Source of the DNA: Branchiostoma floridae
Lineage: Eukaryota > Chordata > Leptocardii > Amphioxiformes > Branchiostomatidae
DNA length: 64,000 nucleotides
Assembly: GCF_000003815.2 (NCBI RefSeq)
Contig: NC_049987.1
Coordinates: forward strand, 17,401,959-17,465,958
Direction of reading: 5' to 3'
The notes beneath the pieces are model-generated. The model ran no database searches. It had not been told where the DNA came from and worked only from the letters and a program-made list of their open reading frames with translations. The first letter of the stretch is position 1, and each line of letters starts with the position of its first letter. This document shows positions 11,395 through 23,453 of this stretch, piece after piece. A program made the translations under genes and the position numbers.

Positions 11395-13402
11395 GAACAC
11401 ATACTGTGACGGAACTGTCTTAGGGCAGACACACCCTCATGCTTCGAAAAAGGTGGGCACGCGAAAAACGACACGCCAAAAAAAGGTAACAGTTACTGGT
11501 GCTAAATTCCACAAACACTTACCCTTTTTTCTGTTGACACCTAACAATTTGTAGATTGTAGAATCTTGAGGTTGAGATCTTTAAAAACTCAGTGTCCTTC
11601 TTCTAGCAAAGGAACTATACGGACGACTGAATTCATGAACTGTGCAATTATATTTGAGGCAACTCAGACTTGAACATTCTTAGCATGTGTGTTATCAAGT
11701 TTTTCTTCTGGCCTACAATGACTCAAAAAATTTCAGACTTGGTTGGTTTTATCGAAAATGTTTTCATATGATGAAAATGCGACCAGAATATGAAATGTTG
11801 TCCAAATTCTACGCTATGTAACATATGAAACAATTTTTTGTTATACTTGCACCCCTTTTTTTCAATACTCAAGTCCATACTTGGTGCACGTGACTCAACC
11901 ATCCAGTTTCACAAAATGTCAAGCCTTGGAAAAATGCTTGTCATTCAAGGGACATTGGGCCACTTATAATTCCGTCATGTGATTATTTTTGACTTTTGAC
12001 GGTTGTGACACAATAGAAAACCCCTGTTCTACTAGGTTGTCAGTTATTTGATTAATGAACTTCGCGGGTGGATATTTGATTCAATATGCATTTGTATTCT
12101 GCAATAAGGCATATGGCTATTGACTAATCTTTAAATCTATAAACCGTAAATTTTGTCACCAATATTCAGAAATCATTCAGTTATTAGCTATATATTTCTT
12201 TGATTAGTGGGTAGTGAAAATGCAGAATGTGCTTGTTTCTTCGTTTTCATTGTTTTTGTTGTGCATAGCGTATACGTATTACGAGGACAAACTGAACTGA
12301 ACTGAGCGTATACGTAACTATCCGACTAGCCAGGTTCTGTCACAAAATACTATCCTTTGTAAAAAGACAGAAAATCTAACGTTTTGTCAACTGGGACGCT
12401 AAAATACCATTACCAACGCTTGCTAATTGAGTTGCTATACGAAATAGACGTATGAAGAAGGATTTCTGTGCTTTTAAAAAGACAGAAAGCGTGTTGATTT
12501 ATTTACAGGTTAGCTAAATCGTGACCATAAGAAGAGTAGCCTCAAGCGATAACTTTCGACCGACATTTTTGACCGTGAGTACCCTCTTACAAAGTGCATT
12601 TTGTAGTGTCCCTGCCCTTACTATTCCTCAGTTTACTTTTCAACACAAGCATCTAAAACTGTTAAGACTACATTCGAATAAGAGACAGAAAGTGCATAAT
12701 CTAATGTCAGATGTTATTCATATAAAGACATGAGTATTTGAGTTGGGGTGGGGACAAGGCATCTTCGGTGGTAAACAACACTTAGTGTGCATGCATTTCA
12801 CGTGATGAGGTTAAATGAGGTTATGACAACGCATTGGCTATAGGGTGTATGCCCATGAAGCCACCATATGGTTTCAAGTGGCATGAAAACTCAGCTAATT
12901 AATCTCTTTGGTGGGATTAAAAATTAAGAATACAAAAAACAATGGAGAACATCTTATTTACGCTTATTATATTTTCATTTAATGAGACCAAAGAAATGTT
13001 GACATATCGCAAATAATGTTGATTAAATTACAGTTAAGTATATTTTAGTCGTATATTTTTTTTCAACCTTTATTTAGCCTTGATATATATATAGTTGAGA
13101 CAGTTGAGTACACGGGCTGTTGTTATTGTGTGAGCCGACAACACTTTCTTTGTAGTCAGGGGCTAACTTCATTGTGAGTAACTTACAATTGGTGGGGCTA
13201 AATCGCCAGGGTCTGGAGTGGCTGCCATTCGGCGCTAACTCAAGTGACCTCAATACGAATTGTCCCATTTGCGGCCATAGGAATATAGATTTCAGTTGGG
13301 GTTTGCAGAACACACGACACATGTGAGCTCGCGACCGATAACGTAAGGGGGACAGGGGAGGTTATAGTTACACCTGCCCCCCACGTGGTATATTAGGGCC
13401 CC
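11395..13402. repeat. Tandem duplication, copy 1
   Basis: This 2-kb block matches 14,110-14,232 plus 19,712-21,517 in the same orientation. Shared landmarks include AGAATCTTGAGGTTGAGATC, TTCAGTTATTAGCTATATAT and GGTGGGGCTAAATCGCCAGG. It spans the 3' flank and last 111 coding bases of the cysteine-rich secreted-protein gene. Copy 1 lacks the 5.5-kb insertion of copy 2 and so preserves the empty site near 11,510. Confidence 0.8.
13292..13402 (-). pseudogene. 3' fragment of the C4-like secreted-protein gene
   Basis: On the minus strand 36 codons are open up to TGA at 13,292-13,294 and read GALIYHVGGRCNYNLPC, then the family's PPYVxGRELTC end. They align to the last residues of the intact gene at 21,406-22,985, with changes E to G, N to I and K to N. 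Homology stops abruptly at 13,402, the duplication breakpoint, so no 5' exons exist here and it cannot make the full protein. Confidence 0.82.
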
Positions 13403-14109
13403 TTTTCCTTTGTATTCATTTCAAGGGCTTGAGAGATTGACTTTTTTCTGTAAGAAAATTGTTACGACTTGAATTCTCTTTCAAATGGAAAAGTTGGGTT
13501 AAAGAAAATTGTGGTTTCTCACGATAAAACATCACTGTATTGCAACATTGCTGTGTGTACACATGTATATCTGGACTAGTACTAGCGATGTGTACCTAAT
13601 CGCAACACCATGTACATGTACAAGTACAGATATACTGCTAAAAGTAATTGGTTGCAGAAATCTAAAGGATGTATTTTTGCTGCGCCTTAGATTTTCAGCT
13701 CCAGTGCCCGTTGACAAAGCATTAAACCACTTCCTGTTGCCTTCCCCACTTGCTATCACCTGGAGAGGTTACATGAGGTCAAACATCCCATGGGTGTTCA
13801 TACAAGAACGCCTTCTACCGATCATTTTAACACCTGCAGTGTAGAGAGCTCTCTTAAGTTTAACGAAGGAACAGAGGTTGGCTGAGCGGTCAAGTTGTAA
13901 AAATAGCCGGCCAATGAGCATTTCGTATATTTGTGATAACAATTATAGCAGTAAAGAAGACATTGAAAGGATGGACATACAAAAGAACAAGGAACCAAAT
14001 GAACGAACAAAAATGTAGTTAAAAGGGTATGAAAGAGGCTAACGAGCTTAGAACCCACTTCAACAACAAGTCAACATTAAAAAAAAAAAACATTGGTGGT
14101 GTAGCGCAT
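13403..14109. other. Spacer between duplication copies
   Basis: About 700 bases without recognisable similarity to the duplicated block and no supported exon. An open frame at 13,509-13,844 has no recognisable domain. Confidence 0.5.
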
Positions 14110-14232
14110 ACAGTGACGGAAATTTTACGGCACAGTCACACCCTCCTATGTTTAACAAAAGGTGGTGGCACAAAAAAAGCGGCATGCCATAAAAAGTGTC
14201 CCCCAAATTTTTCTTCAGGTACTAAATTGCAC

Positions 14233-15002
14233 TTTCTGCATCACCCCTACACAGTACTCCCTCACGATGCATTCATACTCTTCACACACACAGAAAAACA
14301 CCAACACAAGTGTTAGGATGGGCGCGAGTGCGTGGACACCGCAGGAAGACTTTTATTTGCCAAAGGTACAATCGTAACGAGAACGGCAGTTCGAAAATGC
14401 AATAGAACACCGAAACATCAAATTCCAAACACGATTATCAAACCAATTCCAAACATATACCAAACATCACGATTTTTCGTAATCGAGTAAGCCAAACCGT
14501 AAAGCACAGCATAAATAGCTGCATACGTTGTTTGCCAGCCACGCAACCCCTAAAAAAACCTCCCGAAAGTACGAAGGCCAAAAAAATGGGGGACGTGCAC
14601 CAGAGCCTTAGCGCAAACAACCAATCTTCTCTGGGGTTTCTTTCTGAAAAGAATCACTCCATGTCCTGAAACACACAAAACATAGTTCAAAGAAGTGATT
14701 ATATTGGACTGTTAAATACAAAACACCAAGTAACAGTCACTTTCGCCAAAGGCAGAAACTTGCTACACTAACAAACATTTCATTACCTTAAACAACGATC
14801 TTGTTGCTTCCTGGGTGTCGTGACAAGCGTCGAATGAACAGACTACTCCTGTAGCACTATAAGTACTTACCATACACCTGTGAATCACGCCCTGTGTGCG
14901 TGATCCCACACCTGTGATACACCTGCGTTACTGCAGAAACTCAATTATTTGCTAATTCGTCACGGTAACGAAGTTAGTTCCTCAAACGCAAATAATTATC
15001 AT
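14233..15002. mobile_element. Inserted unit 1 (770 bp), unknown class
   Basis: Begins with block A (14,233-14,343) and ends with block B (14,800-15,002). Both blocks recur, apparently identically, as the ends of the abutting unit 2. The middle differs from unit 2. Together the units fill a site that is empty in duplication copy 1. No reverse transcriptase, transposase or helicase was recognised. Confidence 0.7.
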
Positions 15003-18000
15003 TTTCTGCATCACCCCTACACAGTACTCCCTCACGATGCATTCATACTCTTCACACACACAGAAAAACACCAACACAAGTGTTAGGATGGGCGCGAGTG
15101 CGTGGACACCGCACCGCATCGCGTCGAACGAACAAATCACGGGAAAGTTTCATGCAAGATTAAAAGTCTATCGCCATATAAAACAGCCGACCTCTCCTTC
15201 AATGATCCACCTTCCGTACCTGTTATACAGTCTGTCTGGAAAACCTTCTGATAAAAGGGAATGTAGCCCCAAACAAGAAACATCATTAACAACAGTCTTT
15301 TGCATGTCGAGGTCCAACTCTCCAGCTGTATTATAACTAGGACGCCCAGAAGTGCTTAACTTGGAGCCTGATTTGGTTCTTGTGACACTTCTGAAAAAGG
15401 AATCTGTCAGATGAGAGATCTATACAAGCCAATGTACAATACTTCTGCAACATGTTGACTGGGCAGTTGACCTTTCCTGTGCGTGCAATAGGTGTCGAGC
15501 TGCCATCTCTATACTGATCAGTCTTCCTTGATCCTAAAACAAACACAAACACTTCTCAGATAGAGAAAAATTACATGATAACCGTTGTAAGATTCGATGT
15601 TCCTCAGCAAACCTGCATAAGAAGTCGAGAGAAAAGTAAACGTCCTTATAGAACCAAGTTTGAATAAATTGTGTTATGTTCCTGTGCAAACATGACCCAA
15701 AGTGTGTTCCTGTACCAGCATGACCAACATATCAGGAGTTATTGGGCATATGAGCTCGTCTGTTGGCGAATGCAGCCTTCTCTATGGAAGAAACAGATGA
15801 AAAATGTTGCATCACAAGTTCCCATCAACACAATGCTACATAAAGAGGAAGTGCTTTAAAACTACCACTTTTGGTAATATACTGGCAAACTCACGCCACT
15901 TGTTGAACGCAGCCCTTTATTGAGCTACAGTTTTAGGTGCTCTCGAAGCTACAGAAAGTGGGTAATTTCCCGGCCAGCTCCATCAGATGTGTATCCATCA
16001 GCTCTGCAGCGTCTTCTCAGATACCCAGCTTGTACAAGTCAGCTCAGACGGGAATATGTAGGAAGAGAAATAATAAAAACAAATGTTAATTATCTTCAAC
16101 ACAAAAATAAGTATGCTGAATACTAATTACTCCTATACTAATCCTGATTCAAGACAAATCGTTACCGTGGGCGCTACAATAAAAAGCCAACACAACACAG
16201 TCACTGGGCAAATCACAGCATTCACATAGCTGGGCAATCCACGGCCTGCCCTGGGCATCAAGAGCCAGCATTAACATAGCTGGGCCATACAACGGCCTGC
16301 CCTGCCTTAGTGTCCACTCATGACACTATTGCATCACACAAACACCACAATGTCTTCTCACTGAAGAACTCTTCAATCAACTTGTGTGCATTTTCATCAC
16401 ACTCACTGGGCATCAAATGACAGACAGCATAAACATAGCTGGGCCAATCAACGGCCTGCACTGGGCATCAAGTGACAGCATTAACATAGCTGGGCCATTC
16501 AACGGCCTGCCCTGCTTTAGTGTTCCATCATGACATTATTACATCACACAAACACCACAATGTCTTCTCACTGAAGAACTCTTCAATCAACTTGTGTTCG
16601 ATTACTTCACACATAAATCACAAAGTCTTCTCTCCGAAGAACTCTTACACCAACCTGTGTGAAATGATGTCAGACATACTTCACGAAATCTTCTCATTGA
16701 ATAACACTTCAACAATCTAGTGTGTCATTACATCAGACATATACATCACGATGTTTTCTCACTGAAAAACACTACAGTGAACTTGCGTATCATAACGCCA
16801 AACATACATCACAAAGACTTATCACCGAAAAAACATCAATGAACTTGCTTGTCATAACATCACAGTCTTCTCACTGAAGATCGCTTCAACTATCTTGTGT
16901 GTCGTTACCTCAGACATACATCACGGTGTCTTCTCACTGAAGAACATTGAAGAACTTGTGCGCAATTACATCAAACTTCACATGTGAATTTCTTCTCATT
17001 GAAGAACACTTCAATGAACTAGACATACATCACAATGTGTTCTCACCGTAAAACACCCAAAAGCACTTGCGTATCATTACGCCAGACGTACATCACAGTC
17101 TAATCACTGAAGAACATCTCAACGAACTCGTTTGTCATAATATCAGACAAATCACAAAGTCTTCTCACTGAAGAACTCTTCAACTTGTGTGCAATTACAT
17201 CAAACTTCACACTTGTAAAACAATGTCAAATTCTTCTCATTGAAGAACATTTCAATGAGCTAGACATACATCACGATGTGTTCTCACCGTAAAACACCAT
17301 AACGAACTTGCGTATCATTACGTCAGACATACATCACAAAGACTTCTCACTGAAAAACACCTCAACAAACTTGTGTGTTATTACTCCAGACGTACACCAG
17401 TCTTTTCACTGAAGAACTGTTCCACCAACGTATGTCCAATTCTTCTCACTGAAGAACACTGCAACCAACTTGTGTTCAAATTACGTCACCCATCACCGTG
17501 AATTGTCACTGGAAAACATTTTAAAAAAACAACAACAACAACAACATTATCTCTCAGTTAAACTTATCAGCAGAAATGCGTAAAGGCAGTCATTCTATCA
17601 CCAAATTGTGCCGTTTCTAAAGAGGTTCCACGATATTCTTAAATCAACACATGTACAAAAATGTCACTTGTACATCATCATTAAATAACGTTTACATTCA
17701 CATCGGTACAGTAATAGCGTCAATCCTGTACTTACAACTTTCCCCGACACTTAAGTTGAAATCAATCTGACCAGCAGAATTCAGTCATAGTTTTGTCCAG
17801 CCAAGTCTAAATACGATGAATCATCTTGTAAACAAGGAGAAAAAAAAACAACTCTGGAGTTAACCCAATTTTCCGTGAAAAGCAAATCTGACAACTTGGT
17901 GAAGACTTAACTTTCTATCAAAAAATTAATTCAGGTAGATCGATTTCATGCTCATCCTCATCAGCAAAATTGCTCAAATGAACTGCTTTCCCCTCACTGA

Positions 18001-19711
18001 CCTTGGTATCCAAGTCAAATCAAGAACTAATGTTTTTATCCTTCAAAAAACTCAAAGCAAAATCGTGTGTCTCTTCACACTGTCAGTCATCACAATTCTC
18101 ACAGCGACATTATGTTCACAATGCCATATCACACATTATCCGGTCATTTCCTTTTATCAAACCACTGAACACAAAATATCTCTTAGTTCTCTCCCAGTAG
18201 CACTCTGTACAATCTGTGTCATTCCAAGTACATTGAACATAACTTTCTAAATCACAATATAACCACCATGACATTCCGAAGTCACATAGGAATACACCAA
18301 ACGCGCATCTTCCGAAACTGGAAACAATTCATTGAACATAAAATGCTCATAAAGAAATTTTTTCTCATAGCTATGTAGTCTAGCACTTTACAGTACCATA
18401 ATTAACGTGATTTCATCACAGAATACATCTATCTCATCATAATCCTAAAACCAACCAGGCATTCAAACCTACCTGATCTTCGATAATAGCCACGTGTATA
18501 ACAGGCATTGTGTATGTCTCTTTCTACAGCTAAAACAAATCTACTAAAACAGAATACAACATGTTCACATTGTATCGATGCCAAGAACTTAAACCCTTAC
18601 CAACTGACCATTGCTCTTGGCCAACATAATATAGACACATTTACCTGGATAAGAATCAATTTCGAAATTACCTAAGCAAACGTGCCCTGCTTACGTTTTC
18701 CCAAATTCTTTTACTGCTCAAGTCCAGACACTGGGACATAACGTTACGTTTGAGCACAAATTAATGTGCGTACCATAAAACAAGAAAAAGTCTTATTTAC
18801 CTGATGGATGCGTAGCTATAGAAAAGGGATTGCATACAAAAGGACACTTTGAAACTTCTTAAATGGGTCCAAGCTTCCAAGATCAAAAACTGCAGTGGAA
18901 ACAAAAACACGGTTATTGACAGCACTGGCATTATCATGCAAACCTGGATGCATTCCGAAGCCCCAGCCTGTGGAATTCGAAACAAAAATCAAATCAAACT
19001 CTCTTGCTTGAATGCAATAGATGCACACGCTTCTGTAAGTACTTATTTTGTGGAAAGTAATCCTCAATTTTTCTCCTCTGTAAGCAATTCATAATCCGGG
19101 ATTCTTGTTGCTTGAAGAAGAGCGATACCAAGTACCTGAAAAGAAATAGCTGGAAAATTCAATTGCCTGGTTAGCGGCTTCCTTATCCCTCCATTCAGTA
19201 TTTCTTGCCTCTCTTAGCTCCAATGCAAGTACAATTGTTGAACATACGCTTTTGATTGCAATGTTATCCGCTACCTCCTTCCGAAACTATTCTAAAACGG
19301 TTAGCCAGCCGGCGTCTGATTTATCAGTCATTAGAAAACCTTTCTATCGGAACGAAATTCCTCACCTTCATTCTAGGAGTCCAGAACTGTCTCTTTGTGT
19401 TCTTTCGTCAGTTCAGTTTAGACATGGCGAACAGAAAAGAGCGGTTGTAAACTTCAATGGCCTGGTTGACCGCCTGTGCCTCCATCTTGATGCGAGAAGT
19501 AGAAAATCCTTGTTGCTTCCTGGGTGTCGTGACAAGCGTCGAATGAACAGACTACTCCTGTAGCACTATAAGTACTTACCATACACCTGTGAATCACGCC
19601 CTGTGTGCGTGATCCCACACCTGTGATACACCTGCGTTACTGCAGAAACTCAATTATTTGCTAATTCGTCACGGTAACGAAGTTAGTTCCTCAAACGCAA
19701 ATAATTATCAT
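15003..19711. mobile_element. Inserted unit 2 (4.7 kb), head-to-tail with unit 1
   Basis: Starts with block A (15,003-15,113) exactly where unit 1 ends and finishes with block B (19,509-19,711). The interior holds a degenerate 60-odd-bp tandem array (16,230-17,520) and otherwise AT-rich non-coding DNA. Block B contains a small hairpin, ATCACG...CGTGAT, about 90 bases from its end. Shared ends with unrelated middles and head-to-tail tandem placement recall Helitron-type non-autonomous elements, but no TC/CTRR termini were seen. Confidence 0.65.
16230..17520. repeat. Degenerate tandem array, about 60-65 bp unit
   Basis: Around 18 diverged copies of a unit with CTTCTCACTGAAGAACACTT, then AACTTGTGTG and ATTACATCAGACATACATCA. 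The first part is overlain by a roughly 210-bp higher-order duplication containing CATAGCTGGGCCATTCAACG (16,255-16,395 and 16,465-16,600). No long open frame runs through it. Confidence 0.75.
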
Positions 19712-21405
19712 ATACACTTACCTTTCTGTCCGAAGCTTACCCTGTGCGGCTTATAGAATCTTGAGGTTGAGATCTATCAGAGAAAACGCACTGTCCCTCT
19801 TCTTGCAAAAAAACTAGACGGACGACTGAATTAATAATCTGCGCAACTTGAGTAAACTGCGCAACTTGAGTAACTTAGACTTAAACATTCCTTTGATGTG
19901 TTTTACCAAGTTTTTCTCCTGTGTAGCAGTGACTCACAAAATTTCCAGACTAGGTTGTTTTCATCGAACTGTTCTTTTATGACGCAAAAAGCGACTGAAA
20001 ACAAAATTTTGTACAAACACTACGTTACGTAACATTTGAAACAAGTTCTTGTTATACTTGCACCCCTTTTTTTCAGTACTCATGTCCATACTTGGTGACT
20101 CATCCATTCAGTTTTAAATATGCCAAGCCTTGGCAAAATGCTTGTCATTCAATTGACCTTGGGTCACTTGTAATTTCATCATGTGATTATCTTTAACTTA
20201 ACATTGTGACACAATAGAAAACCCCTGTTCAACTAGGCTGTCAGTTGTATGATTAATGAATTCCGCGGATGGATTCAATGGGCCTTTGTATTCTATAGTG
20301 AGGCATATGGCTTTTGACTAATCTTAATCTTGAAAACCATGGCCACAAATTTTGCAACCAACATTCAGAAGTCATTCAGTTATTAGCTATATATTTCTTT
20401 GATTTGTGGGTAGTGAGATGCAGAATGTGCGTATTTCTTCGTTTTCATTGTTTGTTGATGTGCGTATCGTATACGTTGCTATCCAACTAGCCGGGGGCTG
20501 TGACAAAATACTACCCTTTGTGAAAATGCTATTGCTAACGCTAGCTTGCTAATTGTGTTGGTATATGAAATAGATTGAAAATACGTATAAAGAATCGATG
20601 GTTGATTTAGAGGTTAACTAAACGCACGGTGACCGTAACAAGCGTAGCCTCAAGCGATTCCTTGTTATAATTTCAGACGACATTTTCGACCGTGAGTACC
20701 CTCTTACAAAGTTCATTATGTAGTGACCCTGCCCTATTTCTTTTTTCAGTTTACTAGCTTTTCTACACAAGCAAACTTCTGGAGATTAAAAACTGTTAAC
20801 ATATTAGATCTACATTGGAACAAGAGATAGACGCATTCATAGTTTATGATGATAAACAATATTCATATAAAGACATGACCGTCCTTAATTGGTTGGGGTG
20901 TGGGGGGAGGCATATTCGGTGGTAAAGAACACTGAGTGTGTATGCATATATCACGTGATGAATCTAAATCAGGCTAAATATATATCTCAATGACAACACA
21001 TAGTCTATAGGGCGTATGCACATGAAGCCGTCACATGATTTCAATTGGCATTAAAACTGAGCAAATCAATCTCTTTTGTGGAAAAGAATAAACGAAAAAC
21101 AAAATCTTATTTAGTCTTATTGCATTTTCATTTAATGAGACCAAAGAAATGTTGACATATCGCAAATAATGTTGATTAAACTACAGTTATGTATCTTTTA
21201 GTCGTATATTTAAGTGCATGGGCTGTTGTTATTGTGTGAGCCGATTACACTGTTTTCGAAGCCAGGGGCTATCTTGATTGCGTGTAACTTACAATTGGTG
21301 GGGCTAAATCGCCAGGGTCTAGAGTGGCTGCCATTCAGTGCTAGCTAACTCATACGATCTCGATATTATAAAGACAGTAATTGTCCCAGGTGCGGCCAAA
21401 GGACT
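19712..21405. repeat. Tandem duplication, copy 2 (3' flank of intact gene)
   Basis: Matches 11,511-13,291 with small insertions and deletions throughout. It is the downstream flank of the gene ending at 21,406; the homology continues into its last coding bases to about 21,517. Confidence 0.8.
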
Positions 21406-22985
21406 CTACTTGGGGTTTGCGGAACACACAACACAGGTGAGCTCACGGCCGTTAACGTAAGGTGGACAGGGGAGGTTATAGTTACACCTGCCCTCAACGT
21501 GGTATATCAGGGCCCCGTTATCGTTAGCCTCGCTCCCGAACTCCCCCTCGGCCCCCTCGTCCACGCAGATGAAGTCGGCGCGGTGGTGGGTATACTTCTC
21601 CGTCATGAGGTAGCCGATGTACTCCCGCGTCCAACCGCTAGGGCACGTCGTTTTGGCGGGAATCATGAGGGTGGTTGCCCTGGGAACGAGGCAGACGGAG
21701 CACAGAGCGTCGGTCTGGTGGAGGTCGAGTAGAGGACCGTGCTGGTTGGTCTGGAACTCCCCGCCGGCAAGCCGTGCTCGCTCGCCGTTCAGGCTGTCGT
21801 CGTAGCTGTGCCACTCAGGGTCGGGCGGCAGGCAGAGGAAGTTGGAGCCGCCGCCGGCATTACCGTACCAGGTACCGGCCACAAAACCTGCGAAAAACAA
21901 ACAAACAAACAAGAAAAAAATATTCAATGTCGTCCATGACCAGTAAGCAAAAAAAAAAAAAACACATCAACACCTTCAAACCATCACAAACCTTTGTTTT
22001 CGATTCATGCTCTAACTAAAGAAGTTTTACTTTCAAGAATTAAAATATAACGGGCATTCATATCAAAAGCAACGGTTACACGAGTATGAATCACGACCAC
22101 AAGCCATTTAGAAGTTAATTTACTACAAATTTTCAAACCGAAATATGTTTTAAATATGTACTAAAATATTTCAAATATGCACTACTTTTAATTGCAACCC
22201 ATGAATGCGTTTTCTTATGTTTTTGTAGCCCTACTTAATGTCAAAGTTTACCTGAGTAGATCAAAGCAGCTCCGGTCCCCACTGGACAGCTGCTGTTCCC
22301 CCAGCGGACGTAGTTAGAAACTCCTGTGTGAAACCGACAATTTTAAAGCAAGCGACGTTCTATATCGTTCTGTACATTAAATGAACATTTCTCACCAATG
22401 TGTAGACTTTTTTTCACAATTACATACATACTGAAGTGTAACCGTAGTAAAACGAGCCTTTTATCTTCAATGACTGCACGTATTTTCCAGTCAAAACAAA
22501 ATTACTAGTCTGATAAAATCTGGCTTATATCGGCCCGTCCAACATTGCCTACCTCTGTGAGGAGAGGCCAGTGACAGCCATGGACAGCGGGGTTTGCGTC
22601 ACACAGATTACAAAAAATACCATTTTGTCTTTATTTTTCGTTTAGAAAACTCAATATTATTTCAATGATGTCAGAAAGAAAATGCCACGGCTGCTTTTGA
22701 AACCACTGCCTTTCAAATGCTGCCACAGAAACATAGTCATCAAAACGTTGACAAATTTGAAAGTCTACGACAACTTCATACAGATACCCATGCTATCCTC
22801 ACTGTCAAGGTTTTGCCGGGTATTCTCGATATAGAAACGTTTCTATAGCATATTTTACCGGTTATCTTTCGTTTCGTATCGTCCCCGACAACAACAAATC
22901 AAACATCCTTTGGCTTACCCGAGGCGCTGCATGTAGCAAATGCCACCGCCAAAAGAACAGTCAATGTCTTCCCCAGCATGATCAT
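21406..22985 (-). CDS. Secreted ten-cysteine protein, short-chain-collagen-C4-like domain
   Basis: Three exons, 22,919-22,985, 22,252-22,323 and 21,406-21,887 (TAG), join in phase to 206 aa. The N-terminus has two in-frame ATGs (22,985 and 22,979) before a signal peptide (MLGKTLTVLLAVAFATCSA). The mature protein has YVRWGNSSCP, FLCLPPDPEW, CSVC, LMIPAKTTCPSGWTREY, FICVD and a C-terminal RCNYNLPC...LTCVVC, ten cysteines in all. This is the domain found with collagen stalks in short-chain collagen C4-like proteins of invertebrates (recognised from memory), but there are no Gly-X-Y repeats here. Biochemical role unknown; an extracellular, disulfide-bonded protein is inferred. It is transcribed divergently from its paralogue at 24,636, and its 3' end is duplicated at 13,292. 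Confidence 0.82.
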
Positions 22986-23025
22986 GGTTTACCCAAGACT
23001 GAGTCTTGTGTTTAGAGTGTCGCCT

Positions 23026-23033
23026 CTTTTATG
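23026..23033 (-). promoter_or_regulatory. Probable TATA element of the minus-strand C4-like gene
   Basis: CATAAAAG on the minus strand lies about 40 bases before the first in-frame ATG at 22,985. This gives a very short leader if used. Confidence 0.35.
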
Positions 23034-23280
23034 TAATCGTTCCTACTTCACCCCAACTTTTAGTGACGTCATCGATGTCTGGGCACACAAAATCATTTTG
23101 GTGGTCACCATCAATGGACCTTTAAACAATGGTCGATGTGAAAATACGAAACATGCATTCTAATACAATAGTTCAAAGAAAACAAGGAATGAGAGAAATG
23201 CATATCTTTAAGATGATCCATCTTGATTGATTTATTGTATAGTTGTAGAGTTTGACATTTGTTCCAACACAAAGGAAACA

Positions 23281-23453
23281 CCATGAATTTTCAGTCTATC
23301 TCGCCGGCCTTCGTCAGATGTCTGATTCACTGCGCTGGCTTTTCAAAGTGCGGAAGCGTGATGACGTCAGGAGTGAATCAAAGGTGCCAGGAAGACGGTA
23401 TCTACCACCACAATGGTTCAGAGCTAGATACGGTCGATGGGCTTTGATGTAAG
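23281..23453 (+). pseudogene. Possible decayed exon with cysteine-spaced motif
   Basis: Between an acceptor-like TTTTCAG and a donor-like GTAAGT (23,451) one frame reads FVRCLIHCAGFSKCGSV followed by NQRCQ, a spacing like PAN/apple-domain exons. It hits a stop just before the donor. The GC content exceeds that of the surroundings. No flanking exons were found. Confidence 0.2.

Noticed and set aside
16230-17520. CRISPR-like array of spaced repeats
   Set aside because: Units are adjacent, diverged and without unique spacers; the genome is eukaryotic.
14233-19711. LTR retrotransposon with LTRs A...B
   Set aside because: Block A does not occur before the second block B at the distance an LTR would need, and no gag/pol was seen.
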